Of a stretch of 7,141 bases of DNA, positions 1 to 5,938 are shown piece by piece; the first letter of the stretch is position 1; every line of letters begins with the position of its first letter. This DNA comes from Treponema sp. Its GTDB lineage: Bacteria; Spirochaetota; Spirochaetia; Treponematales; Breznakiellaceae. The stretch spans positions 1 to 7,141 of the forward strand of contig JAIRXT010000256.1 in assembly GCA_031268125.1 (NCBI GenBank), read 5' to 3'. Both the position numbers and the translations under genes were made by a program. The notes under the pieces were generated by a model, which saw only the letters and a program-made list of their open reading frames with translations, searched no databases and was not told where the DNA came from.

Positions 1-180
1 CATATGGAATTCCCCGCCGGCGGCATATTGCCGAGCGTATGAAAATAGCGAAGGCGGATTCTACATGCGTTTTTCCGGCAATTTCCCGGCCCCGGTGGAA
101 CGTTGTGGGTCAAGTTTAGCTGAGGCGGGGATGCGCCCAAAAAAGAATTCCCTCTGCGTTTATCCCGGTGTAAACCCCGC

Positions 181-196
181 GTAAAGGCTGCTTTAC
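181..196. repeat. Small stem-loop, 6-bp stem with 4-base loop
   Basis: GTAAAG at 181-186 pairs perfectly with CTTTAC at 191-196 around the loop GCTG. Two further pairs are possible outside a single mismatch. No T-run follows directly, so it is a poor intrinsic terminator. It could be an operator half-site pair or a leader hairpin for the gene at 254, or chance. Confidence 0.35.
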
Positions 197-230
197 CCGC
201 AGGATTCAAATTTTCCCCCAAAAGCCAAGC

Positions 231-242
231 GCCGTGCACGGC
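231..242. promoter_or_regulatory. Perfect 12-bp palindrome, possible operator
   Basis: GCCGTGCACGGC equals its own reverse complement and ends 11 bases before the ATG at 254. A perfect palindrome this close to a start codon is where a repressor dimer or a leader hairpin could act. High local G+C raises the chance expectation somewhat. No regulator gene in the window can be tied to it. Confidence 0.35.
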
Positions 243-253
243 CGCCCCTATAT

Positions 254-2092
254 ATGCGTATGAATACACAACGTTTCCGCCTGCGTGCAGCGGTCCTGCT
301 GGCGGCGGCTATTTTCCCGGCAAAGCCTGTGCCTGCGGCTCCGGACCCGGTCTTCTCCTGGGACCTGATCTGGGCCGGCGCCTGGGAAGAAAAGGGCAAT
401 CTGACGAACCGGACGGATCTAAAGCTCAACTTTGCCGGGTCCGGTTTAACCCTGCGGGGGGAGTTTCTGGACCGGCGGCCCGGAGACTTTAAAAGCCTGA
501 TTCGTCCCTGGGAGGTTGAGGGGGCGCTGACGAACTTTCTAGGCGGGGTTTACCACAGTCCCACGGGGTCCCGGATTCTTTACGGGCCCCTGGAGGAATG
601 GGGCATGGCCGCCCGGCTTCGCAGCCCCTGGTCTAAGGGTCTCCCCTTTGCAGAATCCCGGAAGTCTTCCCTGGCGGAACTGCGGACGGCTCCTTCCACC
701 AAGGAACCGGAACTGTACGTTTACCTGGGGACTCCTTTTTTTGGGCTGCCGGGAAAGTTCTCCGGAACGCAGCTACGGGGCTTTACCTCGATCCGGATGA
801 ACCCCGCGGGGCTTACACCGGAACCGGGGGATTCAGGAACGGCGGCCTTTCTGCGGCCCCCGCTGGGGGAGGGGCCGGCGTTGACCGCCGCCCTGGAAGG
901 CCGTTTTGGGAAGACCGCAACCCTGAGTTTGGAAGGCTTTTACACCGCCGCATCTATTCCGGCCAGGGAATCTTCCGGCTGGTTTGCCGAAAAGATCCCC
1001 CTTCCTTCCGGGAATTTCAGCCTCTACGGTTTGGGGGTCCTTATGACCATGCCTTACTTCAGTCTGAGCGGCGATATGGCCTGGTCCCAAACTTCTATCC
1101 TGGGCCGGGATGTTTATGCGAGCTTGGGTCTTCGTGCCGGAAACCGCCGGGCCGGATCTTCATCCCGGTCCGATGGGGACTGGCAGCTTTCCCTTGCCGC
1201 CGATGGGGCAGGGCAGAACTATACCGGCAGCGACGGCAAAAACCCGGGGGCGGGATTCCGGGCGGGGGGAAAATTCGAGTGGCGGCACAGCCGGGCGGGG
1301 TTGTTCAGAATCAACTCCACGGTTTCCGGCCCCGGCTTTATCCTGAACGGCGGCAAGCCGGATTTAAGCTTTGACCGTAGTTCTTCGGGTTTCTACTACC
1401 GGCCCCCCGCCGCGGCCCTGCCCCTGCGGGTCTCCCGGCTTTCCCTTAGCGCGGACCGGGATGTCCGGGACAGCAGCCCCCGGGACAGCGCCGGACTAAG
1501 CGTGGGTCTTGCGCTAAACCCCCGGGGCATTGTCGAAGCCATTGCCGGGATAGGCAAGAAGAAATCGCCGGGGGAAGAGAATCCGGCGGAGGCTAAAGGC
1601 GCGGGGCCGGTGAACAATACCCAGAAAAAAAGCGGCGTCCGGACCGGCGGCGCGCTGGCCCTTAATTTTTCCGGTTCCCTCACCGGGGCTCCCGCCGGGA
1701 ACTGGGGACCGGATGCGGAGGATCTTTCACCCTGGCCCATACCCCAGGGGCCCTATCGTCTTGATTCGTTCAAAACCGGGGGAGAAATCGGCTGGTCCGC
1801 CCCCGTGAATCTGCCTGCCGGAGGACTTACCGGCTGGTTCACGGGTTCCCGGCGGGGGGGCCGGGGGAGCCTGCAGATAAAAGCAGGGCTGGATTACGCC
1901 GTAAGCGCCCCGGGTTCGGAAGAAGATCAGCCCAAAGAAAGCCGGGGGTTTGATCTACAGGCGGCGCTGCAGGGGAACCGGGGCAGGATCAGAATTAAGT
2001 TGACGTATCCCGGTTTCCCCTGGAAACCACAGAAGGATTCTTCATCTGACGCCGCATGGAAATTAAACTTATCCTGGAAAATGGAACTGTAA
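254..2092 (+). CDS. Exported protein of unknown family, probable outer-membrane beta-barrel
   Basis: I do not recognise the family. The 612-residue product starts with an arginine-rich segment (residues 1-10) and an alanine/leucine-rich hydrophobic core. A likely signal peptidase site follows around residues 27-29 (VPA, then APDP), so it should be exported. The mature part is rich in glycine, serine, arginine and aromatic residues in short alternating stretches, as in beta-barrels, with no soluble-enzyme motif. A charged, low-complexity stretch at about residues 433-460 looks like a surface loop. The last residues (WKLNLSWKMEL) alternate hydrophobic and polar, resembling a barrel's closing strand, although they end in Leu rather than the commoner Phe. 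No purine-rich ribosome site precedes ATG 254, and a second in-frame ATG lies at 260. The gene faces the TPR gene tail to tail across about 70 bases. Reality of the gene is likely; the barrel assignment is inference. Confidence 0.75.
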   Translation: MRMNTQRFRLRAAVLLAAAIFPAKPVPAAPDPVFSWDLIWAGAWEEKGNLTNRTDLKLNFAGSGLTLRGEFLDRRPGDFKSLIRPWEVEGALTNFLGGVYHSPTGSRILYGPLEEWGMAARLRSPWSKGLPFAESRKSSLAELRTAPSTKEPELYVYLGTPFFGLPGKFSGTQLRGFTSIRMNPAGLTPEPGDSGTAAFLRPPLGEGPALTAALEGRFGKTATLSLEGFYTAASIPARESSGWFAEKIPLPSGNFSLYGLGVLMTMPYFSLSGDMAWSQTSILGRDVYASLGLRAGNRRAGSSSRSDGDWQLSLAADGAGQNYTGSDGKNPGAGFRAGGKFEWRHSRAGLFRINSTVSGPGFILNGGKPDLSFDRSSSGFYYRPPAAALPLRVSRLSLSADRDVRDSSPRDSAGLSVGLALNPRGIVEAIAGIGKKKSPGEENPAEAKGAGPVNNTQKKSGVRTGGALALNFSGSLTGAPAGNWGPDAEDLSPWPIPQGPYRLDSFKTGGEIGWSAPVNLPAGGLTGWFTGSRRGGRGSLQIKAGLDYAVSAPGSEEDQPKESRGFDLQAALQGNRGRIRIKLTYPGFPWKPQKDSSSDAAWKLNLSWKMEL

Positions 2093-2137
2093 AGAGGCCG
2101 CCGCAGCCGGGCCGGTAATTCTCATTTGGGAAAGGGC

Positions 2138-2161
2138 AAAAAGGCGTCCCGCCGGTACGCC
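2138..2161 (-). terminator. Intrinsic terminator behind the nfnA-nfnB-TPR cluster
   Basis: On the minus strand, immediately after the TAG of the TPR gene, GGCGT (2161-2157) pairs with ACGCC (2147-2143). Two extra C-G pairs form inside an A/G mismatch, leaving a 3-base loop. Five T's follow at 2142-2138. Stem, tight loop and T-run in the right order make this a good factor-independent terminator. It marks the end of the minus-strand operon. Confidence 0.7.
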
Positions 2162-2851
2162 CTAACGTTCCTGAACCCGGACCAGGCCCGCATTCGCTTC
2201 GGCATAGTCGGGATTGATCCGCAGCGCCCGCCGGTACGCATCGGCGGAGCCGGTGTAATCTTCAATGGCTTCCCGCACGGTGGCAAGGCGGTACCACCAC
2301 AGGGCAACTCCCGGATCCAGCCGCAGGGCGGTAATATAGGCAATGTCGGCATGAAAGTACCGGCGGCGGAGCCGGAAAATTTCGGCAATAAAGAAATAGG
2401 CCACCGATGTCCGTTCCCCCTGGGGAACGGCATTGGCGTAACGCTGCATACAGTCCAGAGAACGGTCGTAATCGTCCAGGTAGAAGTAGGCTTCTCCCAT
2501 AGTTTCTAAAATGCGGTATTCATTCGCATAGATCTGCAGCCCCTGCAGTGCCCAGGTAATTACATCACGGTATTTTCTTTGACGCTGAAAGGTCCAGGTA
2601 ATGACGGCATAGGTATCACGGTTGGCGGCATTCCGGGCTACCTGGTCCAGACATAGGCGGACAGCCTCGTTGTAATAGGGGTCCGCTTCGTTCATACGGC
2701 CGCCGGCTTCCAAATTCCGGCCGGTTTGGTAGTTTTGCAGGGCCGTAAGGGCTGTTCCGCCTGCCGCCCCCGGACTTTGCGTATACAGCGGGGCGCTCCA
2801 CAGGACAGTGAAAAAAAAGATGGCGCATACACGGAGAGCAGTATATTTCAT
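2162..2851 (-). CDS. Exported tetratricopeptide-repeat (TPR) protein
   Basis: This 229-residue protein begins with a hydrophobic segment (residues 5-20, including IFFFTVLW) typical of a signal peptide or N-terminal anchor, so the rest should lie in the periplasm. It then carries helical repeats of about 34 residues. Recognisable units lie at about 34-67, 80-110, 112-145, 149-182 and 183-216. The last three show the usual TPR pattern (for example AYFYLDDYDRSLDC and ADAYRRALRINPDYAEA). TPR domains are scaffolds for protein contacts, so no reaction can be inferred. The start is ATG 2851, with only a weak GAG just upstream. It begins 28 bases after the nfnB stop and is followed directly by a terminator, so it is probably the last gene of the nfn operon. 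Why an exported scaffold is cotranscribed with a cytoplasmic flavoenzyme is unclear. It might simply share the transcript. Confidence 0.85.
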   Translation of the reverse strand: MKYTALRVCAIFFFTVLWSAPLYTQSPGAAGGTALTALQNYQTGRNLEAGGRMNEADPYYNEAVRLCLDQVARNAANRDTYAVITWTFQRQRKYRDVITWALQGLQIYANEYRILETMGEAYFYLDDYDRSLDCMQRYANAVPQGERTSVAYFFIAEIFRLRRRYFHADIAYITALRLDPGVALWWYRLATVREAIEDYTGSADAYRRALRINPDYAEANAGLVRVQER

Positions 2852-2879
2852 TATCTCAATAATGCGTTACCGTTTTCTC

Positions 2880-4355
2880 TTATGCAAGAAGCCGGTTGAC
2901 AGCGGCGGCGGCCCGGCGGCCTTCCCCCATAGCCAGGATCACGGTGGCGGCCCCCAGGACAATATCCCCCCCGGCGTAGACCCGGTCCAGAGAAGTTTTT
3001 TGGGTTTCGTCTACCACTATGCGGCCCCGCTTGTCGATAATCAGTCCGGGGGTATTGCGGGTAAGCAGGGGGTTGGACTCGTTCCCCAGAGCCACAATTA
3101 CCATATCACAATCAAAATTGTACTCTGATTCCGGAATGGCTACGGGACTGCGCCGCCCCGACTGATCCGGTTCCCCCAGCCGGAATTTCTGCAATTCTAT
3201 GCCCGTAACAAAGCCCTTGTCATCGCCCAGAATTCGGGCGGGATTCCGCAAAAAGTCAAAAATAATCCCCTCCTCCAGCGCATGGCCTACCTCTTCCGCT
3301 CTGGCGGGCATTTCTTCCCTGGTCCGGCGGTAGATTACGTGAACCTGTTCCGCCCCCAGCCGCAGGGCCATGCGGGCCGCATCCATCGCCACATTTCCCC
3401 CGCCTATCACCGCCGCAATTCGGGAGCGGAAGACGGGGGTGGCCGCCCGTTCCGTGTCGTAGGCCTTCATCAGGTTGGTCCGGGTAAGGTACTCGTTGGC
3501 GCTCTGGACACCCACGTAGTTTTCACCGGGGATGTTCAAAAATTTGGGAAGCCCCGCCCCCGCGCCGATAAACACCGCGTCAAAGCGGTCTTTCTTCAGC
3601 AGTTCTTCGATGGTCCGGGTGCGGCCGACCAGGTAGTTGGTCTCAAAATGGACCCCCATGCCGCCAAGCCCGTCCACATCGGCCTGGACAATCCGCTTGG
3701 GAAGCCGGAATTCGGGAATGCCGTAGATCATAACCCCGCCGGTCTTGTGGAAGGCTTCAAACACGGTAACGTCATGGCCCTCTCTGGCGGTATCCGCGGC
3801 CACCGTAAGCCCCGCAGGTCCCGATCCGATGACGGCCACCTTCTTCCCCGTGGGAGGTTTTACCGCGGGAAGGCTTACCCTGCCCTGTTCCCGCTCCCGG
3901 TCCGCCGCAAAACGCTCCAGCCTGCCGATGGCTACAGCCTTGTCCACGCTTTTAAGGGCCTTCCCCAGGGTACATTCCGCCTGGCACTGCTTTTCCTGGG
4001 GGCAGACCCGGCCGCAGACCGCGGGGAGCAGGTTGGCCTCCTTAATCACATTCACCGCTGCCTTATAATCCCCCTGCTGAATCTCCGCAATAAACCGGGG
4101 GATGGGAACCCCCACCGGGCAGCCCTTAACACAGGGTTCGTTCTTGCAGCCCAGACAGCGCTCCGCCTCCAGCCGGGCCTGGTTTTCGCTGTAACCCAGG
4201 GCCACCTCATCCATGTTGCGGCGGCGCTGTTCCGGCCCCTGGGCGGGCATTTCCTGGGCGGGGACGGCCATCCGCTCCCGGGGGCCAATTCCCCCCTGCC
4301 GCTTTTTTTCCAAAAAAGGGGCCAGAACTTCCCCGGCCTCCGCATCAAGGCTCAT
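2880..4355 (-). CDS. nfnB: NADH-dependent ferredoxin:NADP+ oxidoreductase, large subunit (NfnB; GltA/GltD-like)
   Basis: This 491-residue protein belongs to the glutamate-synthase small-subunit-like flavoprotein family. Two cysteine sets for [4Fe-4S] clusters occur at 67/70/75/79 (CLGCKNEPCVKGC) and 114/118/124/128. An FAD-binding glycine motif lies at 173-183 (VAVIGSGPAGL), a second dinucleotide motif for NADPH at 314-328 (IGGGNVAMDAAR), and the C-terminal FAD contact AGGD at 461-464. With NfnA it should couple NADH plus reduced ferredoxin to reduction of two NADP+ in the cytoplasm. The neighbouring nfnA favours this over a lone glutamate synthase subunit. I place the start at ATG 4355 because GGAGG lies 8 bases upstream; the longer GTG form at 4370 would overlap that site. 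About 28 residues at the N-terminus precede the part that resembles known members, so Met29 is an alternative start. A SudAB-type sulfide dehydrogenase reading is possible. Confidence 0.88.
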   Translation of the reverse strand: MSLDAEAGEVLAPFLEKKRQGGIGPRERMAVPAQEMPAQGPEQRRRNMDEVALGYSENQARLEAERCLGCKNEPCVKGCPVGVPIPRFIAEIQQGDYKAAVNVIKEANLLPAVCGRVCPQEKQCQAECTLGKALKSVDKAVAIGRLERFAADREREQGRVSLPAVKPPTGKKVAVIGSGPAGLTVAADTAREGHDVTVFEAFHKTGGVMIYGIPEFRLPKRIVQADVDGLGGMGVHFETNYLVGRTRTIEELLKKDRFDAVFIGAGAGLPKFLNIPGENYVGVQSANEYLTRTNLMKAYDTERAATPVFRSRIAAVIGGGNVAMDAARMALRLGAEQVHVIYRRTREEMPARAEEVGHALEEGIIFDFLRNPARILGDDKGFVTGIELQKFRLGEPDQSGRRSPVAIPESEYNFDCDMVIVALGNESNPLLTRNTPGLIIDKRGRIVVDETQKTSLDRVYAGGDIVLGAATVILAMGEGRRAAAAVNRLLA

Positions 4356-4363
4356 TTTTATTT

Positions 4364-4368
4364 CCTCC
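4364..4368 (-). promoter_or_regulatory. Ribosome binding site that fixes the nfnB start
   Basis: GGAGG on the minus strand lies 8 bases before ATG 4355. The in-frame GTG at 4370 shares bases with this site, so it cannot be the start served by it. The site therefore argues for the shorter 491-residue protein. Confidence 0.75.
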
Positions 4369-4408
4369 ACGACATCCCCCCTCGCATTACTTGTATGGCG
4401 CCCTGGTA

Positions 4409-5269
4409 TCAGCGCCCGGCAGTCCCGTGGGGCTCCAGCCCCAGTTCCAGGTGGCAGCGGTGGTGATCCCGGTCCTCCCGTTCCTTAAAAGCCCGCATAC
4501 GGACCATCATATTATCAAAATCCACCTGGCGGCCGTCAAATTCCGGGCCGTCCACGCAGACAAACCGGGTCTGTCCCCCCACATTCACCCGGCAGCCGCC
4601 GCACATCCCCGTCCCGTCGATCATAATCGTGTTCAGGGACACCATGATGGGCACCCCCAGCTCCCCGGTAACCTGGGCGCAAAACTTCATCATAACCGGC
4701 GGGCCGATTGCCACAGACATATCCGGCCGGGGATTGCCCAGACAGTACTCTTTAAGAGGCGCCGTAACCAAAGCCTTTCTGCCGTAGGAGCCGTCATCGG
4801 TAACGATGGTAAGCTCATCCGCATAGCGCCGCATCCGGTCCTCAAAAATCACCAGTTCCCGGCTGCGGGCGCCGGTAATCACCAAGACCCGGTTGCCCGC
4901 CGCCTTCATTGCCTGCACAATCGGGAAAAGAGGCGCCGCCCCAATACCACCCCCCACGCAGACCACCGTGCCGAATTTTTCAACGTGCGTAGGATTCCCC
5001 AAAGGTCCCAGGATGTTTTCCACATACTCGCCCGGTTTTTTTCCCGCCAGCCGGTGGGTACTGGCCCCCACGGCCTGGAACACCAGCGTTACCAACCCCC
5101 CCGCCGCATCCGCATCCGCTATCGTCAGGGGAACCCGCTCTCCCCATTCATCATCAATCTGGACAATCAAAAACTGTCCCGCCCGCCGCGCCCCCGCAAT
5201 CAAAGGCGCTTCCACCACCATTTCAAAGACATCTGCGGAAAGCTGCGTTTTTGAGACAATCCTGTTCAA
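4409..5269 (-). CDS. nfnA: NADH-dependent ferredoxin:NADP+ oxidoreductase, small subunit (NfnA; FAD/[2Fe-2S])
   Basis: This 286-residue protein of the ferredoxin-NADP reductase superfamily has an FAD-binding segment at about 45-52 (RVPLTIAD) and a pyridine-nucleotide glycine motif at 105-113 (VGGGIGAAP). A [2Fe-2S] segment at 218-245 contains DGTGMCGGC and then CVDGPEFDG, with cysteines 223, 226 and 238 and aspartate 218. That segment is a hallmark of NfnA/SudB-type subunits, which bind NAD(H) and pass electrons to NfnB. I place the start at TTG 5269 because GGGAGGAGGG lies directly upstream and the protein then begins LNRIVSKTQ, as family members do. The ATG at 5314 would add 15 residues without a family match and would put the ribosome site inside the gene. 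About 20 residues after the last conserved part (KEREDRDHHRCH onward) look like a lineage-specific tail. It is the first gene of the probable nfnA-nfnB-TPR operon, 53 bases before nfnB. Confidence 0.87.
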   Translation of the reverse strand: MNRIVSKTQLSADVFEMVVEAPLIAGARRAGQFLIVQIDDEWGERVPLTIADADAAGGLVTLVFQAVGASTHRLAGKKPGEYVENILGPLGNPTHVEKFGTVVCVGGGIGAAPLFPIVQAMKAAGNRVLVITGARSRELVIFEDRMRRYADELTIVTDDGSYGRKALVTAPLKEYCLGNPRPDMSVAIGPPVMMKFCAQVTGELGVPIMVSLNTIMIDGTGMCGGCRVNVGGQTRFVCVDGPEFDGRQVDFDNMMVRMRAFKEREDRDHHRCHLELGLEPHGTAGR

Positions 5270-5273
5270 TCTG

Positions 5274-5283
5274 CCCTCCTCCC
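5274..5283 (-). promoter_or_regulatory. Ribosome binding site that fixes the nfnA TTG start
   Basis: GGGAGGAGGG on the minus strand ends 4 bases before TTG 5269, and its GGAGG core (5282-5278) lies 8 bases away. It would lie within the coding region if translation began at ATG 5314. It is the main reason for choosing the TTG start. Confidence 0.7.
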
Positions 5284-5300
5284 GGACACACCGGCAGAGG

Positions 5301-5331
5301 ATAATGTGCAGCATTTTAGGGATGTTTTCAA
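5301..5331 (-). promoter_or_regulatory. Possible promoter of the nfn operon
   Basis: On the minus strand TTGAAA (5331-5326) fits a -35 box, and CATTAT (5306-5301) fits four of six bases of a -10 box. The 19-base spacer is longer than the preferred 17. Transcription would then start about 25 bases before the TTG start of nfnA. This is by eye only and weak. Confidence 0.3.
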
Positions 5332-5375
5332 TCGGGGGGTATGTCCCAGGGCAGCAATTTTACTTTTGAAAACCG

Positions 5376-5404
5376 TTGACCAAAATATAAAACGGCGTCA
5401 AAAT
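5376..5404 (+). promoter_or_regulatory. Possible promoter of the flavin-protein gene
   Basis: TTGACC (5376-5381) matches five of six bases of a -35 box. CAAAAT (5399-5404), 17 bases further on, matches four of six of a -10 box. TATAAA at 5386-5391 is a better -10 box by itself but lacks a good -35 partner. Base composition turns AT-rich here, so chance matches are easier. Confidence 0.35.
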
Positions 5405-5415
5405 TAAGCTTTAAT

Positions 5416-5422
5416 GAGGGGG
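5416..5422 (+). promoter_or_regulatory. Ribosome binding site that fixes a GTG start
   Basis: GAGGGGG lies 6 bases before GTG 5429 and overlaps the alternative in-frame ATG at 5414. That ATG has only AT-rich sequence in front of it, so the GTG is the more likely start. Confidence 0.6.
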
Positions 5423-5428
5423 CATGTT

Positions 5429-5896
5429 GTGGAAAATATCGATTATGAAACGGAACTTGAAAAAATATACAACCAAATAGGGGAAGCAAGAATAATGCCC
5501 TTGGCAACCAGCAGCAAAGATCATACAACGGTTAGAATGATGAGTTGTATAAATTATAAAAACAAAATTATATTTCAGACCGGGACTGATTTATTAAAAT
5601 ACAAACAAATTTGTGAAAACAATAATGTTGCATTATGCGTTGACAATATTCAGATTGAAGGGACTGCACATATAATCGGAAGCTGGTTAAAAAAAGAAAA
5701 CAAGGAAATGCTGGAACTATATTTAAAACACTACGGGAAATCTTACGAAACATATTCAAAATCCGATAAAGAAATAGCAATAGAAATAATTCCGGTACAA
5801 ATAATAAAATGGGAGTATGAAAATGGCCGGCCATACAGAATATTTATTAATTTAACGGAAAAAACAATAAAGCAGGAAACGTATATTTTAGAATAG
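5429..5896 (+). CDS. Pyridoxamine 5'-phosphate oxidase-like flavin-binding protein
   Basis: This 155-residue protein has the look of the small split-barrel FMN-binding family related to pyridoxamine-phosphate oxidase. Points of resemblance are RIMPLATSS at 21-29 (first strand), VRMMSC at 35-40, the likely phosphate-contact stretch TGTDLLKYKQI at 51-61, NVALCVDNIQIEG at 66-78, and a final IIKWEYENGRPYR segment. Such proteins are usually cytoplasmic flavin reductases or oxidases of unknown substrate; true vitamin B6 oxidases are longer, so the exact reaction cannot be named. The start is GTG 5429, chosen for the GAGGGGG 6 bases before it; ATG 5414 would add five residues. By my count 5461-5880 is about 31% G+C, against over 60% around it, with many AAA, ATA and TTA codons. 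That suggests transfer from an AT-rich, Clostridium-like donor. It is 42 bases upstream of the desulfurase gene, with no terminator between. Confidence 0.82.
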   Translation: MENIDYETELEKIYNQIGEARIMPLATSSKDHTTVRMMSCINYKNKIIFQTGTDLLKYKQICENNNVALCVDNIQIEGTAHIIGSWLKKENKEMLELYLKHYGKSYETYSKSDKEIAIEIIPVQIIKWEYENGRPYRIFINLTEKTIKQETYILE

Positions 5897-5938
5897 AGTT
5901 AGAGCTGAAAAACGGAAACGGCGGCCGCGGGGGGAACA

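Larger units (their letters stand above)
1..253. other. Leader region upstream of the exported protein, no convincing gene
   Basis: I see no gene I can support here. Frame 2 is open from the window edge to a TAA at 182-184 (about 60 codons). After that stop the same frame runs without another stop into the gene at 254. The translation resembles nothing I know, and in DNA this rich in G+C an open stretch of that length is common. Frame 3 is open to a TAG at 117-119. Either could be the tail of a gene lying to the left, but nothing favours one. The stretch also holds a G+C-rich 10-bp palindrome at 14-23, a stem-loop at 181-196 and a 12-bp palindrome at 231-242. Confidence 0.5.

Noticed and set aside
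14..23. CCGCCGGCGG palindrome as an operator or terminator
   Set aside because: Ten G+C-only bases with no loop or T-run and no gene start nearby; chance is likely.
1396..1740. 114-codon open frame on the minus strand
   Set aside because: It lies inside the exported-protein gene, has no ribosome site that I see, and is Pro/Arg/Ser-rich like other shadows.
2093..2137. Terminator for the exported-protein gene
   Set aside because: GGCC-type inverted repeats are present, but the stem is short, the loop long and no T-run follows, so I do not call it.
2126..2509. 127-codon open frame on the plus strand
   Set aside because: It is opposite the TPR gene, whose repeats are clear, and it runs through the terminator hairpin.
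3282..4466. 394-codon open frame on the plus strand
   Set aside because: It lies antisense to nfnB, whose cofactor motifs are clear. The translation is rich in His, Pro, Gly and Arg with no motif, as expected opposite a G+C-rich gene.
4391..5254. 287-codon open frame on the plus strand
   Set aside because: It is antisense to nfnA and has the composition of a shadow frame, with many His, Arg and Pro residues.
5921..5928. GCGGCCGC palindrome as a regulatory site
   Set aside because: It is only eight bases in a G+C-rich stretch and does not extend outward, so chance is a sufficient explanation.
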